A stretch of 64,000 nucleotides of DNA from Anagrus nilaparvatae (GCA_022575985.1 JAKSXM010000014.1:28458001-28522000), one strand, 5' to 3'; counted from the first letter of the stretch, positions 23,995 through 35,829 are shown. Made by a program: numbers and translations. The notes: generated from the letters alone by a model not told the origin.

Positions 23995-24329
23995 TAGTCC
24001 TGTCGCCAGCAATGCTATTTAATGCCCTAAAATCCCAAAATACCATAAAAGCTCCATGGAAAAAAATGGATGGTATTTATGTTTTTTGACACGCTAAACA
24101 CGAATCCGGGATCTATTTTACAAAATTCGCGGTCAATTCTTTGTTATTAACAAATTATTGCAAAATTGGCCAATAATTTGTTAATAACAAAAAATTGACC
24201 ACGAAATTTGCGAAATAGACCCCGGATTCGTGTTTAGTGGGTCAAAAAACCATAAATACCACCCATTTTCATCCATGGAGCTTTTATGGCATTTTAGGGT
24301 ATTAAATAGCATTGCTAGAGACAGGACTA
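23995..24329. mobile_element. 335-bp hairpin MITE
   Basis: Nearly the whole segment is an inverted repeat centred near 24162. The left end 'tagtcctgtcgccagcaatg' is mirrored by 'cattgctagagacaggacta' at the right. Matching internal blocks include 'gctccatgg', 'acacgaatccggg/ccccggattcgtgt' and 'ttgttattaacaaatta/taatttgttaataacaa'. Flanking bases allow either a TA duplication (ends GTCCTG, mariner-like) or a GTA duplication. No coding capacity; the frame at 24230-24427 is a shadow. Confidence 0.85.
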
Positions 24330-25020
24330 GTAATTTGAGTATTAAAGTTCTTATACTTATGTTACCGGTAGAAACCGAAAATGCAGTAGAACTAATTCTA
24401 CCGGATAGTAATTTTAGGCAAAACTAGATTGGCCTAAGGACTTCAGCTAACAAATTTTGGAATGAAATTTTCTTATCAAGACTGATCAATATAGAGGATA
24501 CTATAGTGTACTATAGGATACTATAGGATAGATATATAGGATACTATAGGATACTACTTCAAGTCTCTGGAAATGTTATTCTTCCTACGGAATTTAACGA
24601 ATGAAATTAAGGAATGCCAACGACCAATCTTAGCGAAAATTTAGTTCTAACTACATCCACCTTAATTAATGCAGTTTTCCAAAATACAGAAAACAGGTAC
24701 CTTAATTTCCAATGGGAATGGAATAGTTTAAGATGGAGCCTTACGCCAGTCTTTGAGGAACAACATGGTGCTCACAAAGGGTCTCCCATGGTTTTCCCTT
24801 TAGGAGTCTCAACGATACTGTGGAAAAATTGATTAAAGTGTGACATGCTATCTGCTGGGACGTGATTTTAATAAAACTTGTTGTGAAAAAATTAAACATA
24901 GCTCGGTGGGGCGACATACTGCACTTCCGGAAGCAGGTTTTTTGGACATCGTGGTACCTAACCAAGATACTCAAGCTCTAAAGACATTTTCATGAATAAA
25001 AGCCATATTACTGTACTCAC
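24330..25020. other. Less AT-rich unassigned segment
   Basis: Contains the decamer repeat at 24493-24556. After it comes a stretch (24560-24970) of noticeably higher GC with overlapping short frames on both strands (24614-24832 plus, 24741-24974 minus). Neither shows a motif I recognise. The composition resembles the transposon relics here more than the host background, so an old element is likely. Confidence 0.35.
24493..24556. repeat. Decanucleotide tandem repeat (ggatactata)n
   Basis: About six imperfect copies of 'ggatactata', interrupted by one 'gtgtactata' and one 'gatagatata' variant. Confidence 0.8.
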
Positions 25021-25029
25021 ATGCCTGAG

Positions 25030-25240
25030 ATTTTGAATAAATAACGGCCAGAAAGCACGTATTTTCTGGCTACGGCGCGATTCGAAAATACGTATTTTCT
25101 TGCCACTGACAAAGAAAAATGATGTTTTACTCTCGGCCATAAAAAAAGAATGCCCCAGATCGCAATTTACCACCCTTGGTATCACCTTGCATTGCAATTT
25201 AGGTGCGATCTGAGCCATTATTTATTTTTGTGTCCTAGGA
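25030..25240. repeat. Dispersed repeat family C, copy 1
   Basis: Shares an ordered set of blocks with 46040-46240, and more weakly with 51930-52030 and 57580-57710. The blocks are 'cagaaagcacgtattttctggc', 'ttcttgccactgacaaagaaaaat', 'ggccataaaaaaagaatgcccca', 'gatcgcaatttacca', then 'ttaggtgcgatctgagccatt'. The last two blocks are inverted relative to each other, so the right half can fold. No coding capacity or superfamily recognised; unclassified interspersed repeat. Confidence 0.65.
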
Positions 25241-26837
25241 TAAAAATATACTATTGCATTAAAATTATTCTCACAAGTCTAATCTTATTATCCCTATTTA
25301 GTACTCAAATTTATTAATTTTTAATTTAAAAAATTTTGATATATTAATTGTAGTTACTTAGTAAACTAACAAAATAAAATTTGAATTATTTCAGAATCTT
25401 ATCGTATTTCAAAGAAAATAAATTTTTTATAAAATTTCTCATATACATATGCATACAATTTATATAACATCAAAGAGCTTTTTGATTGAAAAGCATCAAC
25501 AATTAATCATTGGTAGGTATTCCTTATATAACTACAAGCATGACAAAGGAATTACTTAGAAATTTTGATCGAGAAATTTATAGGAAAATAATTTAAAATA
25601 TATATAGGTTAAAAAGTTATTATAACCCTACTTTTTATATATATATATTATATATAGAATATAATTTAATTTAAAAAATTATTTATATATAATCTGATAA
25701 TGATGAAATTTAAGTCGTTTAGAAAATCTCTGTCTATCCTTCGACAATTTTACGTGATTAATTCTTATATAAAAATGATGTTAATTTATCGGCTCAATGC
25801 TTTATCTATAACGAAAGATAAATATATATATATATATATATATACCCTTAACGCTACTGCTGCTTAAGGCCATCAAGAAGATCAAACTTTCAAATTATAC
25901 TGATTGACGTTGAAAATTTTACATTGATTAAATAGATTAAAGAAGATAACCTGTCACTTTATTTTTTTTATCTATTTTAATGTAATAAATATTTTAATAA
26001 ATTTTTATTTAATTTGCTTGAGGTAATTTATATGATGAGTTTACGATGATTAAAAAAAAATATGTTTATAAATGTATATATAATATTTTTCTAAAAAAAA
26101 ATGAGTTTGATATATAATGTATAAAGCGAAGTAGCAGAGAGAAAAATCTTTGAAGCGTTAAAAAGACGTTTTTTGACATTGAATATTTTGTATATAATAT
26201 TTTCTTCAATTCATCATATATACATATATGAAAAATGTATATAATATGTCTGGAATAGAACGAAATTACTTGGAACCCTTCTTTCTTTAAATCATACTTT
26301 CCTTCAAGGTATATTTTCTTGATGATATAAAAATGCCAGATACACGCAAAAAAAAAATATATAATATATATAAAAAAAATTTCCGTTTTTTTTTTCTTTA
26401 ACATGTGTTTTTTATAACTTTTAAGAAAAGATAACAATTTTTTCATCATAATAATATCTTGTATTTATCGATTTTCTACCATTTTATACTCATAAAGTAT
26501 TCAAGGCCGAGAATTTGCCTCAGGGATTTAATTCAAAGATCATTATACTTTAATGTATACACCTAAAACTCTATTTACACATTTTTTATTACTTTTTTTT
26601 TTCTTCTTTTACCGCAGTGCATTATGTGAATTTTCTATACATGTTAAGGTAAAAAGTCCATCCATGTTTGTATGGATGTTAAATTGTTTATTTAATAGGT
26701 ATTAAAACAAGTCCAAAATCAAAGTTTTTTGTGTTTTTCGTAAAATTAGCAAGTTGTCTTTTTAATCAATATTTTAAATAAATTTTCTCGCAAATGAAAA
26801 TTTTTTGTAAGAGTATATAATAACGAATCAATGTCCT
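25241..26837. other. AT-rich stretch, nothing recognised
   Basis: TA microsatellite at about 25822-25843. The minus-strand frame at 26066-26449 (127 aa) is Lys/Phe/Ile/Tyr low-complexity with no domain and probably arises by chance. Confidence 0.5.
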
Positions 26838-27770
26838 TATGTATATTTTTTGTTGAACATTACCCTAGTGGTCATAATTTTTAATTATAGGTGGTGGAAC
26901 ATGCCGAAAAATCGGAAAAACCATTTTTTTCTTATTTTTTTCTTTCGTCTTTATAGCAACATAACTTTTTGCCATGTTAACCTTTTTAGGCCTAACTGGG
27001 CTTATTCGACGGGGAATCTAACGTACTTTTTGGGAATATTTTTTGCGCGCCCTCCACGGCCCCTCTCCCTCCACCAGACGCTTAAAACTAGATATTCAAA
27101 CAGTCAAAAAATTAAAAAAAACGATTTTCTTCGAGCACGTTCGGAGGTTTGCAAAAACTTTTTTTTATCTTATGTATATTTTTTGTTGAACATTACCCTA
27201 GTGGTCATAATTTTTAATTATAGGTGGTGGAACATGGCGAAAAATCGGAAAAACCATTTTTTTCTTATTTTTTTCTTTCATCTTTATAGCAACATAACTT
27301 TTTAGACCTAACTGGGCTTATTCGACTGGGAATCTAAAGTACTTTTTGGGAATATTTTTTGCGCACCCTCCACGGCCCTTCTCCCTCCACCAGACGCTTA
27401 AAACTAGATTTTCAAACAGTCAAAAAATTGAAAAAAACGATTTTTTTTTAGCATGTTCAGAGATTCAGAATATTTTATTTTTCTTACGTGTAATCTTTGT
27501 TAAGCATTACCGAACTGGTCATAATTTTTCATTATAGGTGGTGAATCATGCCAAATAATCGAAAAAACCATTTTTTCTTATTTTCTTTTTTCATATTACA
27601 TAACTCTTGAACATTTTAACCTTTTTCGATTTACCTGGCCTTCTTTGAAGGGGAATCTAAGCGTATTTTTCGGAAAATATTTTTTTTTTATGTATAATTA
27701 TTGTTGAACATTATCGTACTGGTCATAATTTTTTACTACAGGTAGTGGAACATTCCTAAAGTGATTTGAA
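26838..27770 (+). repeat. Forward tandem array, unit ~333 bp
   Basis: Unit starts 'tatgtatattttttgttgaa' at 26838 and 27171 (333 bp apart). Diverged, shortened units start near 27484 and 27689. Each unit carries 'ggtggtggaacatg', 'cgccctccacgg' and 'ctccaccagacgctt'; GC is concentrated in that middle block. Confidence 0.85.
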
Positions 27771-28104
27771 GATTAATTAATAATTAGCAGTATTGAATAT
27801 AGTATAGACTAAACAATATATAATTTTATTTTGTTTCAATGCACTAAATTTTAATAATTTTTACATAATATAGGTTTTTAAATCTACATACTTTTGAAAA
27901 TGATCATTCTTATGAAATCAGTATTAAAAAATGTATATAATTACAGAAGAAAATAAACCACCATTAATAAAATTAAATAAAAATGTTTATAAATATAAGT
28001 ATATTTAATTATCAGTATTATCGTATTCCTAATCATCGTCAAAAAAATAGTCGGTTGAGCGTGGATTAAGACCATTCCATATTTTTATCTGAGTGTAAAA
28101 GTTT

Positions 28105-29450
28105 TTTGGTCTTGTTCCACCACCTATAATGAAAAATTATGACCAGTAAGGTAATGCTCATCAAAAAAAATACATATAGAAAAAAATTTTTTGACGTGTA
28201 TTTTAAAGCGTGTTTAGTCTATAATATTCAATACTGCTAATTCTTAATTAATCTTCAAATCATTTTAGGCATGTTCCACTACCTATAGTAAAAAATTATG
28301 ACCAGTACGGTAATCTTCTACAAAAAATATACATTAGAAAAAAAAATTATTTACAGTGACTTTTAAAGCGCTAGGAAAATATCGGATTTTTTAATTTTTT
28401 GACTTTTCTAAAGTAAAGTTTCAAGCATTCAGTGGGGGGAAAGAGGGGGATGGGAGGTACGAGGAATAAAAATGTTTTCGAAAAATGCGTTAGATTCCCC
28501 ATCAAACAAGGCCAGGTAGGTCGAAAATGGTTAAAATGCTGAAGAGTTATGTAATATTAAAAATATGAAAGAAGAATATAAGAAAAAATAGTTTTTTCGA
28601 TTTTTTGAAAATCTAGTTTTAAGCGTCTGGTGGAGGAAGGAGAGCCGTGGAGGGCGCGAAAAAAATATTTCCAAAAAGTACGTTAGATTCCCCATCGAGC
28701 AAGCCCAAATAGGTCCAAAAAGGTTAACATGGCAAAAAGTTATGTTGCTATAAAGATGAAAGAAAAAAATAAGAAAAAAATGGTTTTTCCGATTTTTCGC
28801 CATATTCCACCAGCTATAATTAAAAATTATGACCACTAGGGTAATGTTCAACAAAAAATATACATAAGAAAAAAAAAAGTTTTTGCAAAACTCCGAACGT
28901 GCTCGAAAAAAATTGTTTTTTTTAATTTTTTGACTGTATGAATATCTAGTTTTAAGCGTCTGGTGGAGGGAGAGGGGCCGTGGAGGGCGCGCAAAAAATA
29001 TTCCCAAAAAGTACGTTAGATTCCCCGTCGAATAAGCCCAGTTAGGTCTAAAAAGGTTAACATGGCAAAAAGTTATGTTGCTATAAAGATGAAAGAAAAA
29101 AATAAGAAAAAAATGGTTTTTCCGATTTTTCGGCATGTTCCACCACCTATAATTAAAAATTATGACCGCTAGGGTAATGTTCAACAAAAAATATACATAA
29201 GAAAAAAAAATTTTTTTGCAAACCTCCGAACGTGCTCGAAAAAAATCGTTTTTTTTAATTTTTTGACTGTTTGAAAATCTAGTTTTAAGCGTCTGGTGGA
29301 GGGAGAAAAGCCGTGGAGGGCGCGCAAAAAATATTCCCAAAAAGTACGTTAGATTCCCCGTCGAATAAGTCCAGTTAGGTCTAAGAAGGTTAACATGGCG
29401 AAAAGTTGTGTTATTATGAAAATATGTGGAAAAAAAATGTCGATTTTTAG
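28105..29450 (-). repeat. Reverse tandem array, same unit
   Basis: Reverse complements of the same unit: 'agcgtctggtggagg' near 28622, 28957 and 29289, and a 'gttagattcccc' block near 28490, 28683, 29014 and 29348. The two outer complete units are most alike and the inner ones most diverged, as on the left side. Confidence 0.85.
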
Positions 29451-29639
29451 ACGATTTTTGAGGTAGCGCGCAACAGAAAAGGGCTAGAGGGCTAAAACCA
29501 ACGCGAAAAATTTTCTTTTTTGATACCTAAACACATGCTTAATTGAAATTAGCTATACATGGTGAGTGCAAATTCGCCTATCTTATACGGCTAAGCTCTT
29601 TAATAGTTTTGGAATATAATAAAGCCAATTTAGTTTATA

Positions 29640-30665
29640 AAATCTACAATTTTTTATATTGCGTTGAATGCGAATTTATGAAGACTGTGACCGATAATTT
29701 TTCATTTTCCCCATTTGTATCTTCAATACATAAATTTTTGTCTATATCGATAAAATCTTTAAATGTAGTACCCTGTAAACATAGCAATTCTTCAGTATTA
29801 ACTAATAATCGCAAGATAATAAATATTGATGCATACCTCAGGAATAATTTTGTTAAGACTTAATAATTGATCACATGCTGCACTTTTTTATATAAGAACT
29901 TCTAATCGTAGATTATAATCGTCGTGCTTAGACCAAGCTTTGATAAAACAATTTTCTATATGGTCTTTTTTAACTGATTTCCAAGAAAGTTTAATTTCTC
30001 ACATAGCCTCTAAAACGCTCCATTTTTTTATTTCTTGGTCGGATTCAATTGATGAAATTGCGGCTTTCACGAGGCGACGTCTATAATTTTTTTTGAATAA
30101 AGCAATAATTCCTTGATCCAAGGGCTGTAATCTACATGTTGTATTTGAAGGGAAAAATTGAACATTAACATTTGATAATGTTAAACCTGTTACACAATGT
30201 GGTCTACAATTATCCATATTTAATAACACATGTCGATTATTGGAAATCAATTTTTGGTTGAATTTTAAAAGCCATTTTTGAAACGCTGTGGAATCAATCC
30301 AAGAATTTGTGTGGTGGGAATAATCAAATTTCAGTGTCGCTCTGTTAATAGGTTTGAGACATCTTGGATTTCGAAATTTTCCAATAACTCAAGGAGGAAA
30401 TTTTTCAAAGCCATCAGAGTTGCATGTAAAGACAACTGTTCATCTTTTTTTGCTTGTTTTTCCTTTAAGAAATTTTTGCCCTTTCAAATCATACGTATGC
30501 TCTGGAAACAAATTATAAAACAAACCAGTTTCATGCACATTAAAAATATCATCTGCTCAGTATTTTGACTTCACTTCTTCAAAATATGATAACCAATCAT
30601 TTACACTTAATTCATTAACTTTTTTTAATTCACCACAAAGAAATTGTTGACAAAAACTGTGCCTT
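29640..30665 (-). pseudogene. Tigger/pogo-type transposase relic (IS630-Tc1-mariner superfamily)
   Basis: A broken DDE transposase of the Tigger/pogo group, read on the minus strand. Order of blocks: NELSVNDWLSYFEEV; ADDIFNVHETGLFYNLFPE (usually N-x-DETG); QLSLHATLMA; the 29999-30250 frame with LLNMDNCRPHC, LSNVNVQFFPSNTTCRLQPLDQGII and KKNYRRRLV; then, after a stop near 29998-30000, EIKLSWKSVKKDHIENCFIKAW. The first catalytic aspartate is replaced by histidine (NVHETG). The second (MDNC) and third (PLDQG) are present. Several stops and frameshifts; the N-terminal DNA-binding part was not recognised. Clearly dead. The plus-strand frames at 29543-29863 and 30278-30568 are shadows of it. Terminal inverted repeats not found. 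Confidence 0.85.
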
Positions 30666-30826
30666 TATACAAAAACTTATAAGCGGTTTGTGTAAACACA
30701 ACCTAAATGCATGGAACATGTTAACTTCCAAATGAGGACTAGATATAATACAAATGTTACTCAACATTACAATACAATTTTCTATTGTTGTAATTTGTAA
30801 TTATAACCTTACTAGTTGTTAAGATT

Positions 30827-30970
30827 CTAAACCCAAACTATTTTGATTCCCTAAACCTGAATTATTATAAGTCCCTGAACCTGAATTATTCCAAGTCACT
30901 AAATCAATATTATTCTAAGTCCATAAACCTGTATTATCCTAAGTCCTTAAGCCCAGATTTTTCAAAGTCT
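30827..30970 (+). repeat. 24-bp minisatellite, six units, 8-codon period
   Basis: Units start at 30827, 30851, 30875, 30899, 30923 and 30947, each exactly 24 bp. Consensus is close to 'ctaaacctgaattattctaagtcc'. In the plus frame the units read as octapeptides such as LNLNYYKS, LNLNYSKS, LNQYYSKS and INLYYPKS. The frame is open from 30794 to a stop at 31043-31045. No start codon context, homology or splice evidence supports a gene, so I list it as a repeat. Confidence 0.85.
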
Positions 30971-32519
30971 TTTAAAAGTATTTTATTTATTTATATATAC
31001 TTCCCTAATTATTCTAAGTCTTATTTGACCCCCCCCCCCCCTTAAATAGGACAAATTTGACCCCCCTCCCTTAATTTTCAAGTTCTGAAGTACCCCCTCC
31101 CTATAAACATGTTCCATGTTAAAACTGCGCAACCAGCCATTCGATGCCTAAAAATCATGAATTTCTAAATTTTCCACTGTTTTAATTGCTATTTCTTTTA
31201 AAATGACACCAGAAACTGGAGCGGATCTAGAAATTTATAAAAAACTGAAATTTCTAAGTTAGGCTTTTTAAATGGGTAAATGCTTGCTTTAATTAAGTGT
31301 GTTTTGTTTTTTTTAAATGTAAACTATAAAATTTTTTCCAGCTAATAATATAAATGATTTTATCACTCATTGTCTGATTATATCAAAACTTACTGCAGTA
31401 TTACTCATATATAGAATTTTTTTTTATTTCTGCTATTGTGTTAGTGATTAGAATCAAAATAACGATGCCATTTCCTGTTTCTTTAGGGTGTATTGTAATT
31501 AATTCATTAATTCCTATCAATCAGCTAGTCCTGGGATAAAGAGGTCGATAGAAAATATTTTGATATCGCTAATAAAATTATTTTTTACTGATTTTCTTTA
31601 TATCATCATTTTTCTTGTAAATCGAAGCAACTAGATAGCTAACTATTCGTGGCTGAATCTTATTTTGTAGTAATGGCATTCTCATGTTGTTCCTTTCAAT
31701 AAGAATGATTCTTCTCTTTTTCTTAAGCACTCTTATACAATAAATAGCTTGTTGCATGAATTTTCTATGCATGTTTTCCTTAAGAGCTCCAAAAAAAATG
31801 TATATACATTTTCTAGAATCTCTATTTTACTTTTCTCTTTCTATTATACATCTTAAAGCTGTCTACGTACCTTATATAAGATCAAGTTTCAGTTCCTTTT
31901 ATTTCAGGACAATACTTATAAAATGACATAAAGCTAAGCTTTGTTTTGGAATTGATTCCTTTATATTCTTACTGGTATACATCTGTAAGTTTCTTTTACT
32001 TGACTTGTACATTTTACCGTAGTCCTCAGATTACTTCTTGTCATCAATGAATCAGTGAGGAGAAACATAAAGAGACCACAAACTCTTAAGAAAAGGATTA
32101 TGGATAATGAAATTACATTGAAATAGTAAATCTGCTATTTCTAAGACTCACTAGTAATCATAGTAATAATATAATACTCTCTGATCAAAGACTTATTTTA
32201 CAAGAAAGACATTTTCGAAATTGAACTTTGTAATAATAATCTATTTAAAATTACAGAATTTCTAATTTCTCTCAGAAATTCTATAACTAAAATAAACTTT
32301 TAAATAAGACTTTTTTCAAAAACTGGGCTAAACTATTTTTAATTTTTACTATAAAATATGCTAATTAGTTCCAAATCTATTTAGAATCAGGTTGTTTCCA
32401 AATAGTTGAGATATTCAAAAACCTGGACCGTATTAAAGTTTATTTTTCTATATAATGTAGACTAATCGGTGGATTCACTTATATATATATTTAACAATAT
32501 ATAAATTTATATTTGCATA

Positions 32520-32561
<42 letters not shown>

Positions 32562-34112
32562 ACGAAACAAACAAGCTAACGAAGGGTACAAGTTATCTAA
32601 AAGTTATAACCCTTGAGAAAAGTTTTGGGTAAATCAACTTTTCCTCAACTATTTTCCAATTTAAGGATTTGTCCGTAGCACTTTCTAATTTAACATGACC
32701 TTACAAATTTTACAAAAAAAAAATCTTAGTTTAACCATTTTTTTTACTCTATTTTTTTTTTAGTTTAAACGTGCCTGAGGGAATACCATATAGTTTTATA
32801 TATAAGTTGAATATTTGTTGAAAGTTGTGGGTAGTTAAGGAAAATTTAGAAAAAAAAAAGTTAAAGAATAAAAAATCCGGTATATTCTGGATAGGTAGTT
32901 AAGTAAATTTATTCAACGTAATAAATTGAAAGAATGTTGTCCTTCTTCTCTTTTTATTTTTTTAATAATATTAAAAAAAAGGGTTATAGTAATTTAACAT
33001 AGTTGAGATGAATTGCATAGCTTTTTGCATATATATTGTTCTTTCATGAGTATCCACTTCATTTTTCTTCTATCAAAATTTTATATTTTTAACAATCAAT
33101 CATCAGCGGACATGTAATAATTTTCTTTTCTTCCTTATATAATAATAATAATACTAAAAGATGAAAAAAAAAATAATAAAAGTTTTTGGTTAAGTAAACA
33201 AAAATTTTTTATATTCATGGCATTTTGAGGTTAAGAAGACAGTAGTCACTCGTGTGTTTTCGCCACTTTATCAATCGTATATTATATGAACTGAACTTGG
33301 CGACGTTCCACTCAAGTATTTTTCACCCTTATATATAAATAAAATATATATATATATGTATATATACACACATACACTAATGACTCGACCCCAAGCAACC
33401 TCATTAAAAAGTAATATTAACTTTTCAGTACAACTACTACTAAATTTTTTTTCTTCTTTTTTTCGGCCTTTTACTTTAAAAACAAATGTATTGTCTTTTT
33501 TAAAAAGTCTTTTACAAGATTACATGCTGTACTTTTTACGCCTGGAAAGTATTTCTTTCTTTTTTTTTTTTTAACTTTTATTTATTTTTATGCTAATGTG
33601 TCCTGCAAACAAACTTTATGATCAATCTTGACAAAACTTTTTCTTTTACATATTATATTATATATACTTAAATAAAAATAAAATAAAAAAAGGCTCTTGT
33701 TTATTTAACTCATTAAACTTTATAATTTATTATTTCGTTAACTTTAATTTTATATTTGTTATAATGTGTGAATTTTATTCATTTTTTTTTTGAATAAAAA
33801 ATTTTTCATTATGCATACACAAATAAATCTACAGTAGTAAAAAAAGCTTTTATTTATTTATATTTATTTTTTTTTTTAATAGTATATTTTTATTTTATTA
33901 AATAAATAATAAAATATCATATATAAAAGCTTTTTATATTAAAAGAATTCATAAAAAATTTAATTTATTATTTAAATACATGCATTAGCCTGGCAGTAAA
34001 AAAAGAAAATTAGCTGATAATTTCATTTTCAGGGTGAAATCAATTATTATTTAGGATAAAAAAAATAAGATTTTTAAAATTATAGGCATTTCTAAGTAGT
34101 ACTATCAATTAC
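30971..34112. other. Stretch with poly-C tract and AT-rich DNA, no gene recognised
   Basis: A run of 13 C near 31029-31041 and 'gacccccctcccttaa' near 31070 follow the minisatellite, unusual in this AT-rich window. A long pure (TA)n lies near 32523-32556. Islets of higher GC at about 33235-33320 and 33370-33400 have no conserved frame. Frames at 31578-31772 and 33356-33574 have no recognisable domain. Confidence 0.5.
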
Positions 34113-35800
34113 TTAGAATTTTATAAAGATATTTTCTGCCCCTGTCAGCATTTGAAAATAATTAGATATGGTATAATTTTGGTAACTTGGGGACAAGTTA
34201 CAAGAGCCTTGAGGACAGCCCTTAGTTGGTGTCTTAGAGATTTTACCACTACCCCAAGAGAGCGTAACCTTTCTGTTTTCAAAGTAATCAAAGATCACGT
34301 TGTAAACGTTCTGTGGGCACTGATGCTTTCTCAATTCGTCAAGCACCAGGGGCCACCATACGTTATCCAACGCTCCTTTGATATCGAACAATATACCAAT
34401 AGCATGGTTTTGGTCGGTTTCTCTAATAATATTTCTCATGTGCACAATAGAGTCTTCAGCGCTCTTGTTTCGCGGAATACCGTACTGATTTTTACTTATT
34501 TTATCCTTGGTAATTACGCTCTCTTCGAGCCGCAGCTTGATGAGTTTCTCGGACCATTTACCAAAAGTTGATAAAATGCATAGGGGCATATAGGATTCCT
34601 TTAATTCAGGGTCTTTATCTCCTTTAGAAAGTAGTCGCAAGGACCCTTCTTTCCATTCGTTAGGAAATACTCCATTTTCAATTAAAGAGTATGAGGAAAG
34701 GCTCTCTGTTTGCCTTGAAGGCAATCTTTAGAGCCCTTACCTCGATAAGATCGAGCCCGGGGGCTTTACCATTTTTCATCGATCGAATTGTTCGTCTCAA
34801 TTCGTGAATTGTAAAGGGTACGCAGTTTTCGGTTTGTGGTGTTGTGTGTATTTTCCCTCTGATGCGCTTCTGCTCGAGCGTGTCGATTTCAGCACGATCA
34901 TCGGGAATGTGGTGGTTTATAAGTTCACGGACAGCATCTTTCATGCTCTTGGTAAAGCCCTTTCCTGTTTGAAGACTATTAAGCGCTTTTTTGTTTTTGA
35001 GTTTTTCAGCAGCCAATTTGTACGTAAAACCCCATGGTTTTTCGTTCGCCTAAGCTCTAACGAAATCTCGTAGACTAGCACGTTTCGTCTTAATTATCAA
35101 TCGGGTATATTTGCGGAGTAACTTTTTGTCGTTATCCTTAATGTTTTTGCAACTGGGACAGTCGCATTTTTGATGATTTTTTCTCGCCCTACGGTATTGC
35201 CTACGGGCACGGTGGACAATTCGCTTCCAAATGGTCAATTCGCGTGTCCACCACGGGTTCGATTTGATGAAGCATCGTTTTTTGGGAATCGACTCTTTGC
35301 AAGACTCGACGATTATTTTTGTAAATTCTGTTGCTAGCGATCTAGCATCAGTAGGGTTTTTTGAGACTGTAACTCCACTCCTGGAGTCCGTTTGAGTCTT
35401 AAAGTACTCAAAGAACTTTTTTCAGTCCGCTTTTGCTAGGCAAAAACGTGCCGGTTCTAGGTTCTCTTTGCTACTCCCGGATTGTGTTGCAATCTCAATT
35501 TGAAGAACCTTGTGGTCGCTTGAGGTGAGATCTCTAACCTGCCAATTAGAGATCATTGGCAACATGGAAGGAGTTGCGAGTGTTACATCGACATAGGATT
35601 TTCCGGTCGAAGATTCATACGTTGGATCGGTATTTGGTTTATTTATTACTATTAAACCATGTTTTTCAATGAGGTGTTCAACTAACTTACCACGACTTTC
35701 CTCAGTCGGGCTCCCTAGCTTTGATTTCCCATTCACATCAGCTGTTATGAGAATTTTTTGACCGACAGCACAGAGTATTCTTTCGAGATGTTCGACATGA
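34113..35800 (-). pseudogene. R1-clade LINE ORF2: endonuclease, linker and part of reverse transcriptase
   Basis: A non-LTR retrotransposon fragment on the minus strand, truncated at both ends. About 35800-35422 is the C-terminal part of an apurinic-like endonuclease: HLERILCAVGQKILITADVN, GSPTEESRGKLVEHLIEKHG, SYVDVTLATPSM and LTSSDHKVLQIE. About 35290-35050 is the post-endonuclease linker (PWWTRELTIWKRIVHRARRQ). 35016-34113 is RT: IHELRRTIRSMKNGKAPGLD, VFPNEWKEGSLRLLSKGDKD, ISKNQYGIPRNKSAEDSI, ILFDIKGALDNVWW, then KGCPQGS. It breaks off before the catalytic FADD/YADD box. Frameshifts lie near 35420, 35040 and 34690. It is far more GC-rich than its surroundings. It could be the same family as the 1-kb fragment but they do not overlap, so this cannot be tested here. 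Confidence 0.88.
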
Positions 35801-35829
35801 TAAGTACAGTGATTTATATAAAAAACTTT

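Larger units (their letters stand above)
26838..29450. mobile_element. Large foldback of ~330-bp tandem units
   Basis: A 2.6-kb palindrome-like structure. The left side (26838-27812) carries about four tandem units in forward order. The right side (about 28105-29450) carries about five in reverse order. The arms meet around 27812-28208; 'gattaattaataattagcagtattgaata' near 27763-27792 is mirrored at about 28221-28255. No transposase and no defined ends were found, so class is unknown. It could be a foldback transposon or an inverted satellite. The long open frames inside are repeat artefacts (see rejected list). Confidence 0.75.

Noticed and set aside
24958..25218. 86-aa minus-strand frame
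   Set aside because: Runs through dispersed repeat family C; other copies do not keep the frame.
26066..26449. 127-aa minus-strand frame
   Set aside because: Lys/Phe/Ile/Tyr low-complexity in poly-A/T DNA; no domain.
28531..29340. 269-aa minus-strand open frame with repeated ARPPRPLSLHQTLKTR segments
   Set aside because: It is the ~333-bp tandem unit read in a stop-free frame; the same happens on the other arm at 26850-27305. No domain, Phe/Asn/Lys-rich, and period divisible by three explains the openness.
29543..30568. Plus-strand frames of 96-106 aa
   Set aside because: They are antisense shadows of the Tigger-type transposase on the minus strand, which has the recognisable DDE motifs.
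34152..35073. Plus-strand frames of 89-139 aa
   Set aside because: Antisense shadows of the R1-clade reverse transcriptase.
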